Shown here: positions 11,285 to 23,425 of the stretch, piece by piece | Layout of the letters: every line of letters begins with the position of its first letter | Position numbering within the stretch: position 1 is the stretch's first letter | DNA from: Stenocarpella maydis | Taxonomy: Eukaryota > Ascomycota > Sordariomycetes > Diaporthales > Diaporthaceae | Assembly (NCBI GenBank): GCA_002270565.1 | Contig: NQMI01000111.1 | Location: forward strand, 87,600-151,599 | DNA: 64,000 nucleotides | Direction of reading: 5' to 3' | The notes under the pieces: model-generated | The model's input: the letters and a program-made list of their open reading frames with translations, nothing else | The model's database searches: none | What the model was told of the DNA's origin: nothing | Translations under genes and position numbers: made by a program

Positions 11285-13088
11285 CTTGATTATCTCAACG
11301 AGGCAAAGAATATACTCCGATGATTGTATGGCAAGTGATCTACCACAGGGCTTATGACTGAAGCTAGACTATTAAGATTTTACCTCGTGATGTGGGTTGA
11401 AAGTTGCTTGTTGCTCAAGTGTAAATTCTGCAAAATCTGGTTCATCCCCATTGTATTTATGTTGTGAAATCAACACAGATAGAAGCGGCGTTGGACAATG
11501 TATATTACTTTACTACAAAGCTCATTGTTTATTAGTTTTATTCTTGGCTGTCTTTGTGCTCACCCACAATCATCAACTGGTGACAACTCTTTGTGCATCT
11601 CTGCCTTCATTATACCTAGTTATTCTCTCACAGGCTGGGCCTTGATAACATCCCCCAGGAGAGTTCAACCAACTACACGCGTGAATGTTCCAGGTGCAGC
11701 AAAAGCAAAAGTAGATTAGCTCTATTTGTCATCATTAATTCTGTGCTAAAAGTAGAAAAGCTTAGATCAAGTCATTTTGGAGTACAATTCTCTATACTTC
11801 TTTAGGTATCCACAGAGAATGTGCTATGCCACTCAGTGGCTCGATGGCGGAGGACAAAAGCAAAGTTGCAGCTCCTTTCTTGTAGTCTAATAACTCGTAC
11901 ACGTCGCACACTGCTTATCGGGCCGAAAGCCCTTATCACTCCAGACAGTGTTTTATTACTGTATACGTTAATCTTGAGGAAGATCTACTGGGAATTCTCA
12001 TTGGATGGGACTGCACGTGAGAAGGAAGCTGTGCAAGCTGGACTGAGTGTAAATATGTATCTGATAAACCTCGTCAGTAATAACTCACCGACATTTGCCA
12101 TATTTCGTGGTCCCAACTGCTCCAAATCACCGTCAGCAATCGCTACGCCGTAGTCTGTCTGGATTATTGCCATGCCATGACAGTATGAGGCTAGCACAGC
12201 CTTGTCTTGGGTGGCAATTCTAGGAAGACTAATGCATTAGAAACTCTATGCTCAAGCATTTGCCAGCTCAGCTTGGTCCGGGAATCCCGGCACATGGCCA
12301 AGACTCGCAGTTGGTGAGTCTGTTTGGACAATTCCGTTAGTGCGCACGGCATCCATGGCGACGGACGTTTACCTTCCGTAGACCCATAATGGTTCTGCCA
12401 ACCGCTTCGGGCACCAGGACAAGGGCTCCGAACCTTTCCATTGTGCTTCTGTTTTTTAAGTGTAGCATGCGTGAAAATAGTCATCGCCGGATGATATGGG
12501 AGGAAATGTCTGATGAGTCCCTGGTAGATGTCGAATTTGGAATGCTCAAGGGACACTTGAACAAGCTTCAGTGTAGTGAAGCATGGAAGGTCAGCGCTCA
12601 GAGATATGATAATAAGGTTGACAGCACCTGGGCATAGGTGACGTCCTTTTCACTATCTCACCCCTCTGGGCACACCGTAAGCCCGCACGGTCATAGCGCC
12701 AACCAGACATTTGAACGTGGCGCCTATCCAAAATAAATTGATCCATCTATTCTCAACATGCAAACGCTTTTACCCATCCAATAAACTGCCAAGACAGCCT
12801 CGTCCTTGCTTGATATGTATGTTCTGTAGGACCGCTCGGCCCATGATTCCGAGTCAAGTGTGCGTCAACTGACGTCCATGGCCACGATGGGCCATCGAGA
12901 TAGAATGGATATTTCACATATATAAAGGGAAACGCCTGGGTCTAGTTGTGCCAAGAAACCCTTAAGCTACACAATGCAGTAACTCCCGCGTGGCTTTGAT
13001 TGACCCGAAGAGCCTCAAGCTGCTTACTATTTTCGTTTGCATCATCGCCTTGAAGCTACAGCAAGAGTACGATCGTGTCCCACTCGAG
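11285..13088. other. Intergenic region, possible decayed coding sequence
   Basis: There is no intact gene. Minus-strand frames at 12191-12556 and 11985-12197 have protein-like composition but no start, domain or shared splice sites, so they may be a relic. The last 200 bases are the AA9 promoter. Confidence 0.4.
12918..12927 (+). promoter_or_regulatory. TATA box of the AA9 gene
   Basis: The string atatataaag lies about 160 bp upstream of the AA9 start codon. That spacing suits a core promoter with a short leader in a strongly regulated secreted enzyme gene. The call rests on motif and position only. Confidence 0.45.
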
Positions 13089-14117
13089 ATGCAGATCTTC
13101 ACCACCATCCTCGTGGCGGCGTCCGCCGTCACTGCTCACTGTCAGTATACATCATGATACGTTTCTCCGACTGCTCTCAGCCGCCGGTTAACCAAGGCTT
13201 GTCACTTCCCTAGATACCCTGCCTTCTGTCCAGAACAGTGCCGCCTGGACCGCCGTCCGCCAGGCGAAGAACTGGCAGGACAATGGTTTCGTGGGGAACG
13301 TACAGAGCAGTGATATCCGTTGCAACCAGCTCAAGGTACGTACATTCGCGCAAAGCGTGGACGGACGTGCTACATTGTCACTCTTTTCCGGGCTTTTCTG
13401 TCTCCTGGAGAAGAAGGCCAAATTCAATTAGCCCATTCAGTCCTCAAACACACCTCAACTCAGATGACACACCCGCTGAATCATAAAATAGGCCGGAAAC
13501 TCGACCGTCACTGTTGCGGCTGGAAGCTCCGTGAGCGTCAGCATCAACCCGAGTATCTATCACCCGGGCCCCTTCCAGTCATACCTTGCCAAGATCCCTG
13601 ACGGCCAGGACGTCAACACCTGGGACCCGACCAATGCAGTGTGGTTCAGAATCTACGCGGACCAGCCCACGTTCGGCAGCCAGCTGACGTGGCCCTCGAA
13701 TGGTGAGTTGAAAACAGAGAAGAATATGACCCCGGGGATAGCCCAGATGTCGAAGTGATACTAACTTCCGCACAGGCAAGTCCACAATGTCCGTCACCAT
13801 CCCGAAGTGCATCCCGGCCGGTACCTACCTCATGCGTAATGAGCACATTGGGCTGCACGTGGCGCAGAGCCAGGGCGGGGCACAGTTCTGTGAGCAGCCT
13901 CCCAGTCCTTCGAAGTCTGGTCTGAGCTAATACATTCTCCCTAATAGACCTCAGCTGTGCGCAGCTGACCGTCACCGGCGGAGGGAGCACCCAGCCACAG
14001 AACCTGGTTGCGTTCCCTGGGGCGTACAGCGCCACGGACCCGGGCATCTTGATCAACATCAACTACCCCGTCCCGACGTCCTATAAAAACCCCGGCCCGC
14101 CCACCTTCACCTGCTAA
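13089..14117 (+). CDS. Secreted AA9 lytic polysaccharide monooxygenase (former GH61)
   Basis: Five exons (13089-13140, 13214-13335, 13492-13702, 13776-13889, 13948-14117) encode 222 residues. The signal peptide MQIFTTILVAASAVTA is cleaved before His17, so the mature protein begins HYTLPSV, with the N-terminal histidine that forms half of the copper histidine brace. The second ligand is His82 in YHPGPF. Later family motifs are EHIGLHVAQ, GGAQF joined to YLSCAQL across the last splice (axial tyrosine), and the C-terminal PGPPTFTC. There is no cellulose-binding module. AA9 enzymes oxidatively cleave cellulose or hemicellulose outside the cell, using copper and a peroxide or oxygen co-substrate. 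Five short phased introns are typical. This implies a plant-biomass-degrading lifestyle. Confidence 0.95.
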
Positions 14118-14711
14118 GATCAAGAAATGTGCGGATCGTTTCATGGCGGCGCAGAGGAGCCATGGAGACTTGGCTAGACGACTCATAAGCAGAACTGTAT
14201 ATAGCTCATTCGTTACATGTACATAAAACCCAGACAGCACCATTGCCCGCAAATGAAAGAATGGCCATCCTGTTCGCATTTAGGCCTCATTGTGCCTGTC
14301 CGTTTATTGGTGGACATGCGTTTAGAACTTTGGAGCCAAGTGTAGCAAGAAAGAACATTTGTATGGAGTAGGGCCCGGTTGTTGTGGCCGTTATGGGGTG
14401 TGCCGGGCTTCTTTAAACCACATAGCTGTGCGATACCATAATCAGCCCAATCAGTAGTGGTGGGTTGGACTCGGAACCCTTTCAGTTTGATTGGACCCAT
14501 GCTTGATCGGTCTCTTTTTCGGGCAGCAAAGGGATTAGTACTGAGTTCTCGCAACGTAGGATCCGCGGTTCGTACCCCAAAAACTTGGTGAGTGCATTGC
14601 AAGGCATGAATTTCGTCCACAGAAATTAAAATCTGATTCAATCAAAACGCTCCTCGCCACAACTAGACACAGATGACAGGAAAATCAACAGAGAAAAAAG
14701 CCAGCCAGACC
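14118..14711. other. Convergent intergenic spacer
   Basis: The spacer between the AA9 and MsrB 3' ends contains no supported gene. A GGTTCGTACCCC string near 14570 recalls a tRNA T-arm, but no cloverleaf forms. Confidence 0.55.
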
Positions 14712-15425
14712 CTACTCCTTCTTTGCCTCGCCGCCCCCAGCCTTCTGCACGGGCGCGTCCTCTGGGCTGAAGTTGAGGCTGACGCTGTTGACGCAGTGGC
14801 GCTCGTCGGTGGGGGTGGGGAACCCCTCGCCCTGGAAGACGTGGCCAAGGTGGCCCCCGCAGTTTGCGCAGACGATCTCGATGCGCTTCATGAAGAGGCT
14901 GTTGTCCTCGAAACGCTTGACGGCGCCCGGGATGCTGTCGAAGTAGGCGGGCCAGCCGCAGCCGCTGCTGAACTTGTGCGAGGCCTTGTACAGGGGCGCG
15001 TCGCACCCGGCGCACGTGTAGACGCCCGACGAGGGGGCGTGCTTGTCAAACTTGCCGGACCCGGGGGGCTCGGTGCCCTTCTCGCGGAGGATCCGGAATT
15101 GCTCTGGCCGGGGTGTTAGGTCCATGAGGATGGGAGAGATTGCGCCTAAGGGAGGCGGGAAGGGGAGGGGGGAAGGGTGGTAAATACCTTTGTTCAGCAC
15201 GGCGCGCCACTCGTCGTCGGACTTCTGGACGGGGTAGGACATGTTGCTGGTGTCGCTGGCCTTGGAACTGAAGAGACCGCCGATAAGGGGGATGTGCATT
15301 GATCTGAGCGAGGTGGCCCGGTAAGGTGATGAGTTCAGCAGTGGTGTTGGATGCGAAGCTCGGGCTCGAGTCAGGCTTGAGAGGGTGTACAGAGTGCGCA
15401 GTACGCTTGAGAGGTGGAAGCGCAT
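14712..15425 (-). CDS. Peptide methionine-R-sulfoxide reductase (MsrB)
   Basis: Two exons, 15425-15188 and 15103-14712, are separated by an 84-bp intron. The intron is a multiple of three without a stop, but splicing joins AVLNK to EQFRILREKGTEPPG, the family consensus. The product is 209 residues. The first about 75 residues are Ser/Arg/Leu-rich (MRFHLSSVLRTLYTLSSLTRA) and look like a mitochondrial presequence; internal methionines at MHIPLIGG or MSYPVQKS could give a cytosolic form. Zinc is held by two CxxC pairs (CAGC, CANC). The catalytic cysteine is in RHCVNSVSLNF. MsrB reduces methionine-R-sulfoxide in oxidised proteins with thioredoxin. Confidence 0.93.
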   Translation of the reverse strand: MRFHLSSVLRTLYTLSSLTRARASHPTPLLNSSPYRATSLRSMHIPLIGGLFSSKASDTSNMSYPVQKSDDEWRAVLNKGIYHPSPLPFPPPLGAISPILMDLTPRPEQFRILREKGTEPPGSGKFDKHAPSSGVYTCAGCDAPLYKASHKFSSGCGWPAYFDSIPGAVKRFEDNSLFMKRIEIVCANCGGHLGHVFQGEGFPTPTDERHCVNSVSLNFSPEDAPVQKAGGGEAKKE

Positions 15426-16155
15426 GGAGAAGATATACTCGTGTCTAAGGCACACTCGACACTCGCAAAGCCGTTGATGAGTGATCTTCTTCTGGTCGAT
15501 GGAGTCAAGATATGTAGGGGATGTAATTAGTGGGAGGAGCTGCAGCTCAGCCACTAAAGGTACAGATACCTGAGGCTAAGGCTGAGATGCGGGAGGATGG
15601 CGTCTGGCTTGTGTTCAATTCCAAATGTATTGATTATGATATCAACGATAGCCGCTACGGAACCACAACGATGGAGCGACGTCACAGATCTGGAACGGTT
15701 CCGCTGAAACGCAGGCGGCTGACCAAGGCTCCTCAGTTGTGCCCGGACTTGAGGTACATTGGTACATGTGTACCTGGTTCCTGAGGCCGCTACTTTGATA
15801 GTCTAAGGAGCACTCAAACCTCACGCCAGATAGCCTGCCTACACATGTACCGATGTCAGCTCATCAATTGGCGCCCAAAGCGGGACTCGGTCGGCTACCT
15901 ACCAAGAACCCTGCGAGCTCTGGCCCCAGCAAGGCCTAAGCGCACTCAACCCTGTCAATTCTTCTGTAATCTGTACAGACAGACCTCAGCGTCAACACTT
16001 ACTCCCTTATTTCCAACCTCACTCTCCAAATCCGGCATCAACAGCCAACCTCGACCCAACACCCTCCTCACTCGACCTGCCAGCTCCTCCCTCTCCATTC
16101 GATACCTCTAGCACCGTTGGAACCTGTCGAGTACATCGGTGCACAGTAAGCAATT
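15426..16155. other. Divergent intergenic region (MsrB / ArfGAP promoters)
   Basis: There is no gene. The last 200 bases before 16156 are C/T-rich, as is common in fungal promoters and leaders. Confidence 0.55.
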
Positions 16156-17957
16156 ATGTCGAGGCGGCCGCCGAACCCCGCTGCCGAGCGGGCAGCAAAG
16201 AACCAGGCGACCATCAAGTCGCTTTTGAAGTTGGAACCCAACAAGATGTGCTCCGACTGCAAGAGGAACAAGCGTACGTCGCCTGATATTTCCAAGGACG
16301 GTATCCTCGGGGGTGCGCCTCGTACTGACATTCTTCGTGCACAGATCCGCGGTGGGCAAGTTGGAACCTGGGCGTCTTCATCTGCATCCGCTGCTCTGGC
16401 ATCCACCGTAGTATGGGAGTCCACATCAGCAGGGTAAAGTCTGTCGACCTCGATTCCTGGACCGACGAACAACTCCAGAGCGTCCTGAACTGGGGCAACG
16501 CACGAGCGAACAAGTACTGGGAGGCGAAGCTGGCACCTGGCCACGTGCCCTCCGAGGCCAAGATCGAGAACTTTATACGCACCAAATATGAGCTCAAGAG
16601 ATGGGTCATGGACGGGCCAATGCCCGATCCATCTACACTGGGCGCCGACGCCGACGACGACGTGCCTCTCAGCATCGTCAAGGAGAAACAGACCATCGAG
16701 AGGAAGCAGTCCCTGAAGACACACCCCGGCTATCCGTCGGCCGCTGCCCGACCAGCTCCACCAGTCGACCTAATCGGCGGTGACGATCCTATCCCTCGTG
16801 CAAGCACAGCTGGCCCCGTGGCCGGCAAGGTACCGCCGAAGGCCGAGCCCGCGCCACCAAAATCGACGAGCGCCAACAACTCGCTGCTCGGGCTGGATTT
16901 CCTGGGCTCACAACCGTCGCCGCCGCCTCGACCTGCCAGCACCACTGGCTCTGGTGGAGTGGGTGGTGGCCAGTCGCGTCCCGACCTGAAGCAGTCCATC
17001 CTCTCCCTCTACGCCACGGCTCCTAGAACCCAGCAGGCAGCCCACGGCCACTCGCATTCCGGCTCATTTGGGAGCTTGGGGTCCCCTACCGCAGCACCAC
17101 CACAGATGACCCAGCAGCCCAGCCAGCCTTCCGGGGCGGGACTGAGCGACGCATTCAGCAACCTGAGCTTCTCCAACATCTCCAGCCCCAAGAGCCCCCA
17201 GCACTCGGCCTTCTCCAACCTGAACCCCGTATCGAGTAACAGGTCGACGCCTCAGCCACAGCAATCGTCGTCCGCATTCTCAGGCCTCGGCGGTGGTGGG
17301 TTCTTCGACTCCAAGCCGGCACCCGCCCCGGCCAGCAAGCCTGCGCCGTCCAACAGCGGTTTTGGTGGCTTCGACGGTTTCGGCAACTTCTCTTCCCCGG
17401 CGCCGAGCCAGCCCAAGCCGGCAGCCCCGGCGTCGTCCGCGATGAATGACCTCTTCGACTTCTCGTCCCCCGCCCCCGCGGCGCCGGCGCCAGCAGCACC
17501 CGCAGCAGCCGCCCCAGTGGTGTCCAGCTCCTCCAACTCCGTCTTCAACCTCTCCCAGCCCAAGTCCCCAGCTGTGCCCGCATCCACGACCATGGCCAGT
17601 CCACTCAGCACAATGGGCGGAGGCTCGAGCGGCGGAGGCTTCTCGGGCGCAGACGTGTGGGGCGGCAACGCGTGGGCCGACCCGGCGCCCGCCCCCGCGG
17701 CCAGCAAGCCGGCGGCGCCTGTGATGAGCCCCCAGCCTTCCGACGACTTTGGGGCATGGGGGAGTAGCACCGGTGGTGGGAGCACCATGGGGTCGTTTGC
17801 CAACACGGCGATTGTCCCTGGAGCGTCGGGAGGGCTGGTGACACAGCCCAAGGTATCGGCAGACGAGGAGTTTGGCGGGTGGACGAGCAGCACTGCGCCG
17901 CCGGTGACTGGGTCAGCCAAGGGGAGCGAGGATCTTTTCTCGAATGTGTGGCAGTAG
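16156..17957 (+). CDS. ArfGAP-domain GTPase-activating protein (AGE2/SMAP type)
   Basis: Two exons, 16156-16273 and 16345-17957 (71-bp intron), give 576 residues. The ArfGAP zinc finger spans residues about 15-130: CSDC, then HPRWASWNLGVFICIRC and SGIHRSMGVHISRVKS. The arginine finger is the Arg of HRSMG, and NWGNARANKYWEA follows. The intron splits the zinc finger after NK, where splicing completes the His of HPRW. The remaining about 430 residues are Pro/Ala/Ser/Gln-rich and disordered with repeated FGG/FDGF and SNLSFSNISS motifs, as in fungal Age2-like proteins. ArfGAPs stimulate GTP hydrolysis on Arf1 and act in vesicle formation at the trans-Golgi and endosomes. Confidence 0.93.
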
Positions 17958-18855
17958 GGAGTTGTAAAGAAGTAGAGGTGTGACGATGGCTGTGTGGGGA
18001 GGTGGTACCTAGGTAGGGAATGAGGCGGTGGGGATCGGCGTTGCGCTGTATAGAGATGGGCCGTGGGCGCTTGCTAGAGTGTGTGGTGGTGTCACAAGCA
18101 TAACACGGTAGGAAAGAACAACAAGTACAGCAACAGTTGCAAGAATCGGTTAGCATGTTGGTGAGGGTGTGGATGGGACGTGTGGCGCGTATGATGATGG
18201 ATGGCAATGAAGATAGTTGAGATGACATAAGTAAATGGACAGATGAATTATTAGACCTCTCAGGACCCATTGTTTCCCTTCCTTCACCTTCCTTTCCGCT
18301 ACTGAATGTAGAAATGTGCAAGTCGCCCTACCCGGGGCAACACCATAAGTGACCCTTTAACGCCTATTTCTATGCCTCCCTTTCCCAGTCCTCCCCGCCC
18401 ACCCAATTTCACGAAACATTGTCTTCGCCCGGCGAACCTGTAAATCCTGGCTCGGCTGTGCCTCGTCGTCGCCTTGACCTGCCATGTTGCCCAATATTGA
18501 TGGCACACGATTTGTCCATCCCATCTGACCCGCGCATGCGGAACAGTCAGTTGCTCTCTACCGACCGGCCGACATGTTACCCCCCCCTCCAATGTCCCCG
18601 CCTTCCGCGGGTCTCTGCCGGTTCCTCTGCCCCACGGCGTGCTTCATGAGGGCATGTCATGCCCCCCCATAGTCCGCTTCATCGCTCGGGAATCACCTCC
18701 ACTCGGGCCAAGACTCGGCGTGTCTTGTACTCCCAGTGTGTTTTCTATTGGTATCGCATCGTATCGTATCGTAATCGCTGGGGGGGGGGCACCCCTTCCA
18801 CTATCACCCACCAGCTCAACTCTTCTTTTTTTCTCCCTCTTTTCCTCTGACTTCT
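17958..18855. other. Convergent intergenic spacer
   Basis: It carries the 3' ends of two convergent genes and a perfect TACCTAGGTA at 18006-18015. A short run tatcgcatcgtatcgtatcg lies near 18750, with a G10 run just after it. There is no gene. Confidence 0.55.
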
Positions 18856-19273
18856 TTAGACAAACATCTTCCACCCGTAGTAGAGCACCAGCACGATCCC
18901 GATGAGGATGCCCGACAGCTTGAGGATGGCGACCTTGTTGCCCGCCGCAGCCATGCGGCCGAGGCGGCCCGCGGAGCCGGTGAGCTGGGTTCGCATCGTG
19001 GAGAAGGTATCGGACTGGGGAGAGGGTCCCGTCATGTTAGCATAATCTTCATTTTTCGCAGTGGTTTTTTGTGTTTTATATATGTCCGCAGTTCCTGGGG
19101 TGGAGCAAGCAGGAGGGGGCGGGGGGGCGGGCACTCACGGTGTTGTCGATGACGTCCTGGGCGCGCGCGTTGTCGTAGATGTCGATGGTGACGCCGCGCA
19201 GGGCAGACACCTTGGCGGACAGCTCGTCCAGGCGAGAATTGTTCTGGCGCTCGCGCTCGTAGGCTTCGGACAT
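18856..19273 (-). CDS. sft1: Sft1/Bet1-like Qc-SNARE
   Basis: Two exons, 19273-19139 and 19014-18856, are separated by a 124-bp intron (GTGAGT, branch TGCTAAC, acceptor CCCCAG). The product is 97 residues, the same size as yeast Sft1. It starts MSEAYERERQNNSRLDELSAK. A single SNARE coiled coil (about 10-65) crosses the splice at VIDNT/SDTFSTM, followed by a C-terminal membrane anchor (VAILKLSGILIGIVLVLYYG). It is tail-anchored and should act in intra-Golgi retrograde fusion with Sed5-type partners. Bet1 is the alternative, but Bet1 proteins are usually longer. A (CG)-rich tract interrupts the intron. Confidence 0.88.
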
Positions 19274-20663
19274 GGTGGGCGGGCGGGCGGGCGGGCTTGA
19301 TGGTGTGCGGGTGAAGGTGGTGATGGGTCTAAGGGACGGTCTTCTTCCCTCGGCTCGGTCTCGACTTTGGAGTAGTTGGGCTCGTCGACTGGGCTGTTCC
19401 GAGGCAATCGACTTTCTGAATTGGTCCTTGTTGGTTTCGCAATGACTTTTGCGTCTCTGCTATGGGGGGATTCGTATGGGTCGCAGTCAAAGAAAGGAGG
19501 CGGGTGAGTGGTCGTGATGGGATGGTTCCCTAAGTTGAAACCCGGGTTGCGGCGGGCTGGGGTCCTGATGGTGCAGCACTACTCCGTACACGAGACAGTG
19601 CGGTACGGTACGTCGCACGGGCCATATGGGAAACGGAGGATGACGATGATAAACGGCGATCTCAAAGAGAGAATCATCTTAAAAACTCAGACAAAGAATA
19701 AGCGGGTAAAAAGGTTTGGCTTATTAAAATTATATGGTTTTTCTGTGCCTCTAGGGGATTAATGGTTTAGTCCTGGCTCTGATCCTCTTATGTTTGTGAT
19801 ATTGCGTAGCTTCGCACTCAAGGGGTCTACACACTAGACATGGAGAGAGAAGGGGAAAACTACAGTGGCCTGGCCCACATTGAAGACAATTGGGGACTCG
19901 GCAGGCCGGGGATACTGACTGGGCGAGCCTGTTTAGAGAGGGGACGAGGTTGCCTAGCAGGGTGCACAGCCATCCAAGCTGGCTGAGAAGGCGATCAAAT
20001 GAGATGGGTGATTGCGCGTTCTGTGGCGTTGGGAGGCCGTTGCGGAGGTCGTTGTAGTGACTACTCGAGTATCGATGGAGAGCAGCACATTCTAGGGCGG
20101 CTGCACTTGTGCATCCCGTGGTGTCTTGCATGTACGATGTCTGCGTGTAGTGAGTGTACAGCGTGATCCCATGTTTCTAACTGCCCCGGGTCCTACCCTA
20201 GAGGCAGAGACTGTTTGTTGCAGCTTGTTAGTGTTGTTGTTGATCGAGGAGACAGACAGACAAGTCCATCATGTCCCATACAAGTGGGTTAATACCACAA
20301 ATACAAGTACACACATACCCCTCACCGCCTGCAACCATCATCGTCAGCTGCAGCTGCGCCTCTCGGGAAGCTTGGGGTGACAGGGTGACAGGGTGACTGG
20401 CAGAGCTGCCCAGCCTCTTCTTGGCCTTCTCCAAATCATCCCTGCCTTTCCCATGCCAATCCCTACGCCATTCACAAGTCCCCGACATACCGTACTCCGT
20501 ACTTTACATACATAGCGGCCGTATCTTCGTGTGATCTCATCCACACGAGCCTCGCTCCCCTGCTTTTCTTTTCCTGCCTTCACCTCTTTACTCCCTTCCT
20601 CCCCTCTCTGGCATCAATCCTCCATTCCTCCTCCCGCCCTGCCCAGCCACCAGCGTCGCAAGG
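19274..20663. other. Divergent intergenic region
   Basis: No gene is supported. The segment before 20663 is pyrimidine-rich and serves as promoter and leader of the YSC84-like gene. Confidence 0.5.
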
Positions 20664-22195
20664 ATGGGTATCAACAACCCACTCCCGTCGTCCATGGCGT
20701 GTAAGTCCACCGCTCCCGAACAGACCCCCGCACTCCCAAGCCCGTTCTCGTCCAGTACCGGCCATCCGGGTCTCGGAATCACGGCCTGCTACCCTACAAG
20801 AAACCAGCTTGACTAATGCGACATTTCTTTTAATTAGCGGAGTGCAAGAAGTGTGGGAAGATCCTGGCGTCATTCGTCGATCCTCGCCAAGCATTCGGCC
20901 CCGACAAAGTCATTCCACCAGCCGTCCTAGCCTCAGCAAAGGCAAGCAAGCCCTCCCCCACCTCGACTCTCGAGTTGCCAGTCCTCCAAATACCGTGGCA
21001 CTGCTAACAGACACTCGGCGCTCCTGCAGGGCCTGGCAATCCTCACAGTCATCAAGGCCGGTTTCCTCGGCTCCGCGCGCTTCGGCTCAGGCCTCGTTGT
21101 CGCCCGCCTGCCCGACGGCTCCTGGTCCGCCCCCACCGCCATCGCGACCGGCGGCGCCGGCTTCGGTGGCCAGATCGGCTTCGAGCTGACCGACTTCGTC
21201 TTCATCCTCAACGATGCCTCGGCAGTCAAGACCTTTGCCCAGGCCGGCTCGCTCACCCTCGGCGGCAACGTCTCCATCGCCGCGGGGCCCGTGGGCCGCA
21301 ACGCCGAGGCGGCCGGTGCCGCGAGCCTGCGCAGCGTGGCCGGAATTTTCAGCTACAGCAAGACCAAGGGCCTCTTCGCTGGCGTCAGCCTCGAGGGGAG
21401 CGCCATAATAGAGCGCAAGGACGCAAACGCCAAGCTCTACGGCCGCCCCGTCAGCGCAAAGGACCTGCTCAACGGCGCAGAGAGGCCCCCGCCCCAGGCC
21501 GCGCCGCTGTACAACATCCTCAACTCGCGCGCCTTCGCGGGGACGCGCTCGGGCAACTTCGACGACAGCATGTACAACGACGTCCCCGTCTACGACGACC
21601 GCCACGACGATGTCGTCTGGAACGGCCAGCGGGGGAGCGCATACGGCGAGGGCCAGGCCAACAACAACAGCGGCGCGAGGCACAGTATGTACGGCGGGGC
21701 GGCCCCCGCGCCGAACAGCAGCGGGGACTCTTTTGGGGCTCCCCGGCGTGCGGCCACGTGGCAGGACGATGTCTACGACAACCCGCGGCAGTTCGACGCC
21801 GGGTCGCGGTCCAGCACCTTCCAGGAGGCCGCCGTGCAGAGGCAGTACACGGGCCAGCAGCCGTCCGGGTTCCCCGGGGACAAGAAGGTCGGGCCCGGGC
21901 GGCCAGCTGCGCCCAAGCCCAACTTTACCAGCAAGCAGGCGCTGATGAAGAAGAACGAGGCCGTCGCGCTGTACACCTTCGAGGCGGAGCAGCCTGGTGA
22001 CCTGGGCTTCAAGAAGGGGGATGTCATAACGGTGCTGAAGAAGACTGAGAGCGATAACGATTGGTGGTATGTTTCCTGTGGCCCACAATTTTGCGGGCGC
22101 GCTGTTGAACTTCTTACTGACTTTGATGTAGGACCGGCATGATCGGTACGAAACACGGCACATTCCCCAGCAATTACGTCAAGATGAAGGAGTAG
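20664..22195 (+). CDS. YSC84/LSB3-like actin-patch protein with C-terminal SH3 domain
   Basis: Four exons (20664-20700, 20838-20941, 21030-22066, 22132-22195) give 413 residues. The N-terminal SYLF/Ysc84 domain (about 1-215) begins MGINNPLPSSMASECKKCGK and contains PPAVLASAKGLAILTV and GGAGFGGQIGFELTDFVFIL. That domain binds lipids and bundles actin. A disordered Asn/Gly/Ala linker follows. The SH3 domain (about 355-413) reads AVALYTFEAEQPGDLGFKKG, SDNDWW joined by the last splice to TGMIG, then GTFPSNYVKM with the expected ALYDF-type, WW and SNYV motifs. Intron 2 (20942-21029) is a non-canonical GC-AG intron, AAG|GCAAGC...CTGCAG with branch GCTAAC. The protein acts at cortical actin patches in endocytosis. 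Confidence 0.94.
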
Positions 22196-23425
22196 GAGGA
22201 CAAGACAGCCAGAAACACCACCCGAGTACTTCCGCAACTCCGGAGGGGTCCGAAATGGGAGCAACTGGTCCGCGCAGGATCTCGTTCTATGCAGGCCACC
22301 ACAAGCCAGACCGAGACAAAGAACCGGATCCGCAGGTGAAACTGGGATGGCAGGAAGCGTCCGAGGAAACTGGAGACAGAATCGACCGGCTCTGTCACTG
22401 GTCTCGTGTTCCGGCGGCGATGGTGTCTTACCTGTGTGCGGAGATTCTGCGACGACTTCCGAGGACACACGGGACGGACGAACCCCACGCTCTTGCCACA
22501 CATTTTCCTAGCAACAACGTCCCCCAACCGACTGTTAGCATGCGTGCGCAAGTATGGCGTTAAGGAACAGGATTATACACCTTGGCGAATCCATGGCGAA
22601 CTGTTTTACTTCTCAACGACCCAACACACACACACACATAAAGCGTCTGCGAATTGACTTTTTCCGCTGTGTTGCTATTCGTCTCTGTGGTGGCAGGCCG
22701 GCGTTGGGCGGGGTCTAGGGGCAGCAAGGAGCTTGCTTGCCCCCTTTTTTCCCTTTTCTCTTCCAGAAGGCTTAAATGACTTGATGTCTGTTTTCCTTAC
22801 TAGCAGCGTTTTCGGATACCTCTAGGTCGCAGTCTCTTTCCGGGGGGCAAATGAAAATCCGTTGATTTGGCCTTGGGCCGTCTGGTAGATTACGGGGTCG
22901 ACATTTTGTTGGAATGCTGTGCCATGTCGTCTGCTACCTCGGTCGAGTGCCAGGAGCAAAGATGGGATTGTGTTGCCGCGTCGTACCTTCAGGTCGGCTG
23001 TAGTTCCTGGTCCCTTAACTCGTTGTCAATATTGTTGAGAGTACCACAGGCGTAACAGACACGGGATTATTGCGACGCAACTGCAATCACTTCATAACCA
23101 ATGCGTACGTCAGCGAGGGGTCTTGGGTCATCCTCTCGACCTGCCACAAGCAGAACGGCCCCCGTGGTCATACCAACCTTTGACCGAGAGCTGGTGTCAC
23201 CCCCGTGGGAGTCATTTCCCCTTTCTGGCCTGTCATACTATTTATCCGTGGGCTGAAGGGCAAGCGGTGTTTTCTAATTACCCGCGCTCCGGGTTTCTTA
23301 GGTCCACTGACATTCGGCGGTCATGCTAAACTCGTAGCACATAGTTGTCTTGAATCAAGTAGGCCTCTTTAAAGTTGGGCCTGGTGCTCCGGGTATTTGT
23401 TTAACTATGTATGAATATCTGCATT
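22196..23425. other. Intergenic region
   Basis: There is a (CA)n microsatellite near 22624-22638. No gene is visible, and composition becomes ordinary intergenic towards the ABC fragment. Confidence 0.5.

Noticed and set aside
11985..12556. Two minus-strand frames upstream of the AA9 gene
   Set aside because: Protein-like composition but no shared frame, start, domain or splice sites; left as a possible relic only.
14520..14600. tRNA-like string with GGTTCGTACCCC
   Set aside because: No acceptor stem, D-arm or anticodon stem pairs around it on either strand.
21087..22163. Long minus-strand frame opposite the YSC84-like gene
   Set aside because: Shadow of a GC-rich exon; the plus strand has the conserved SYLF and SH3 motifs and splice sites.
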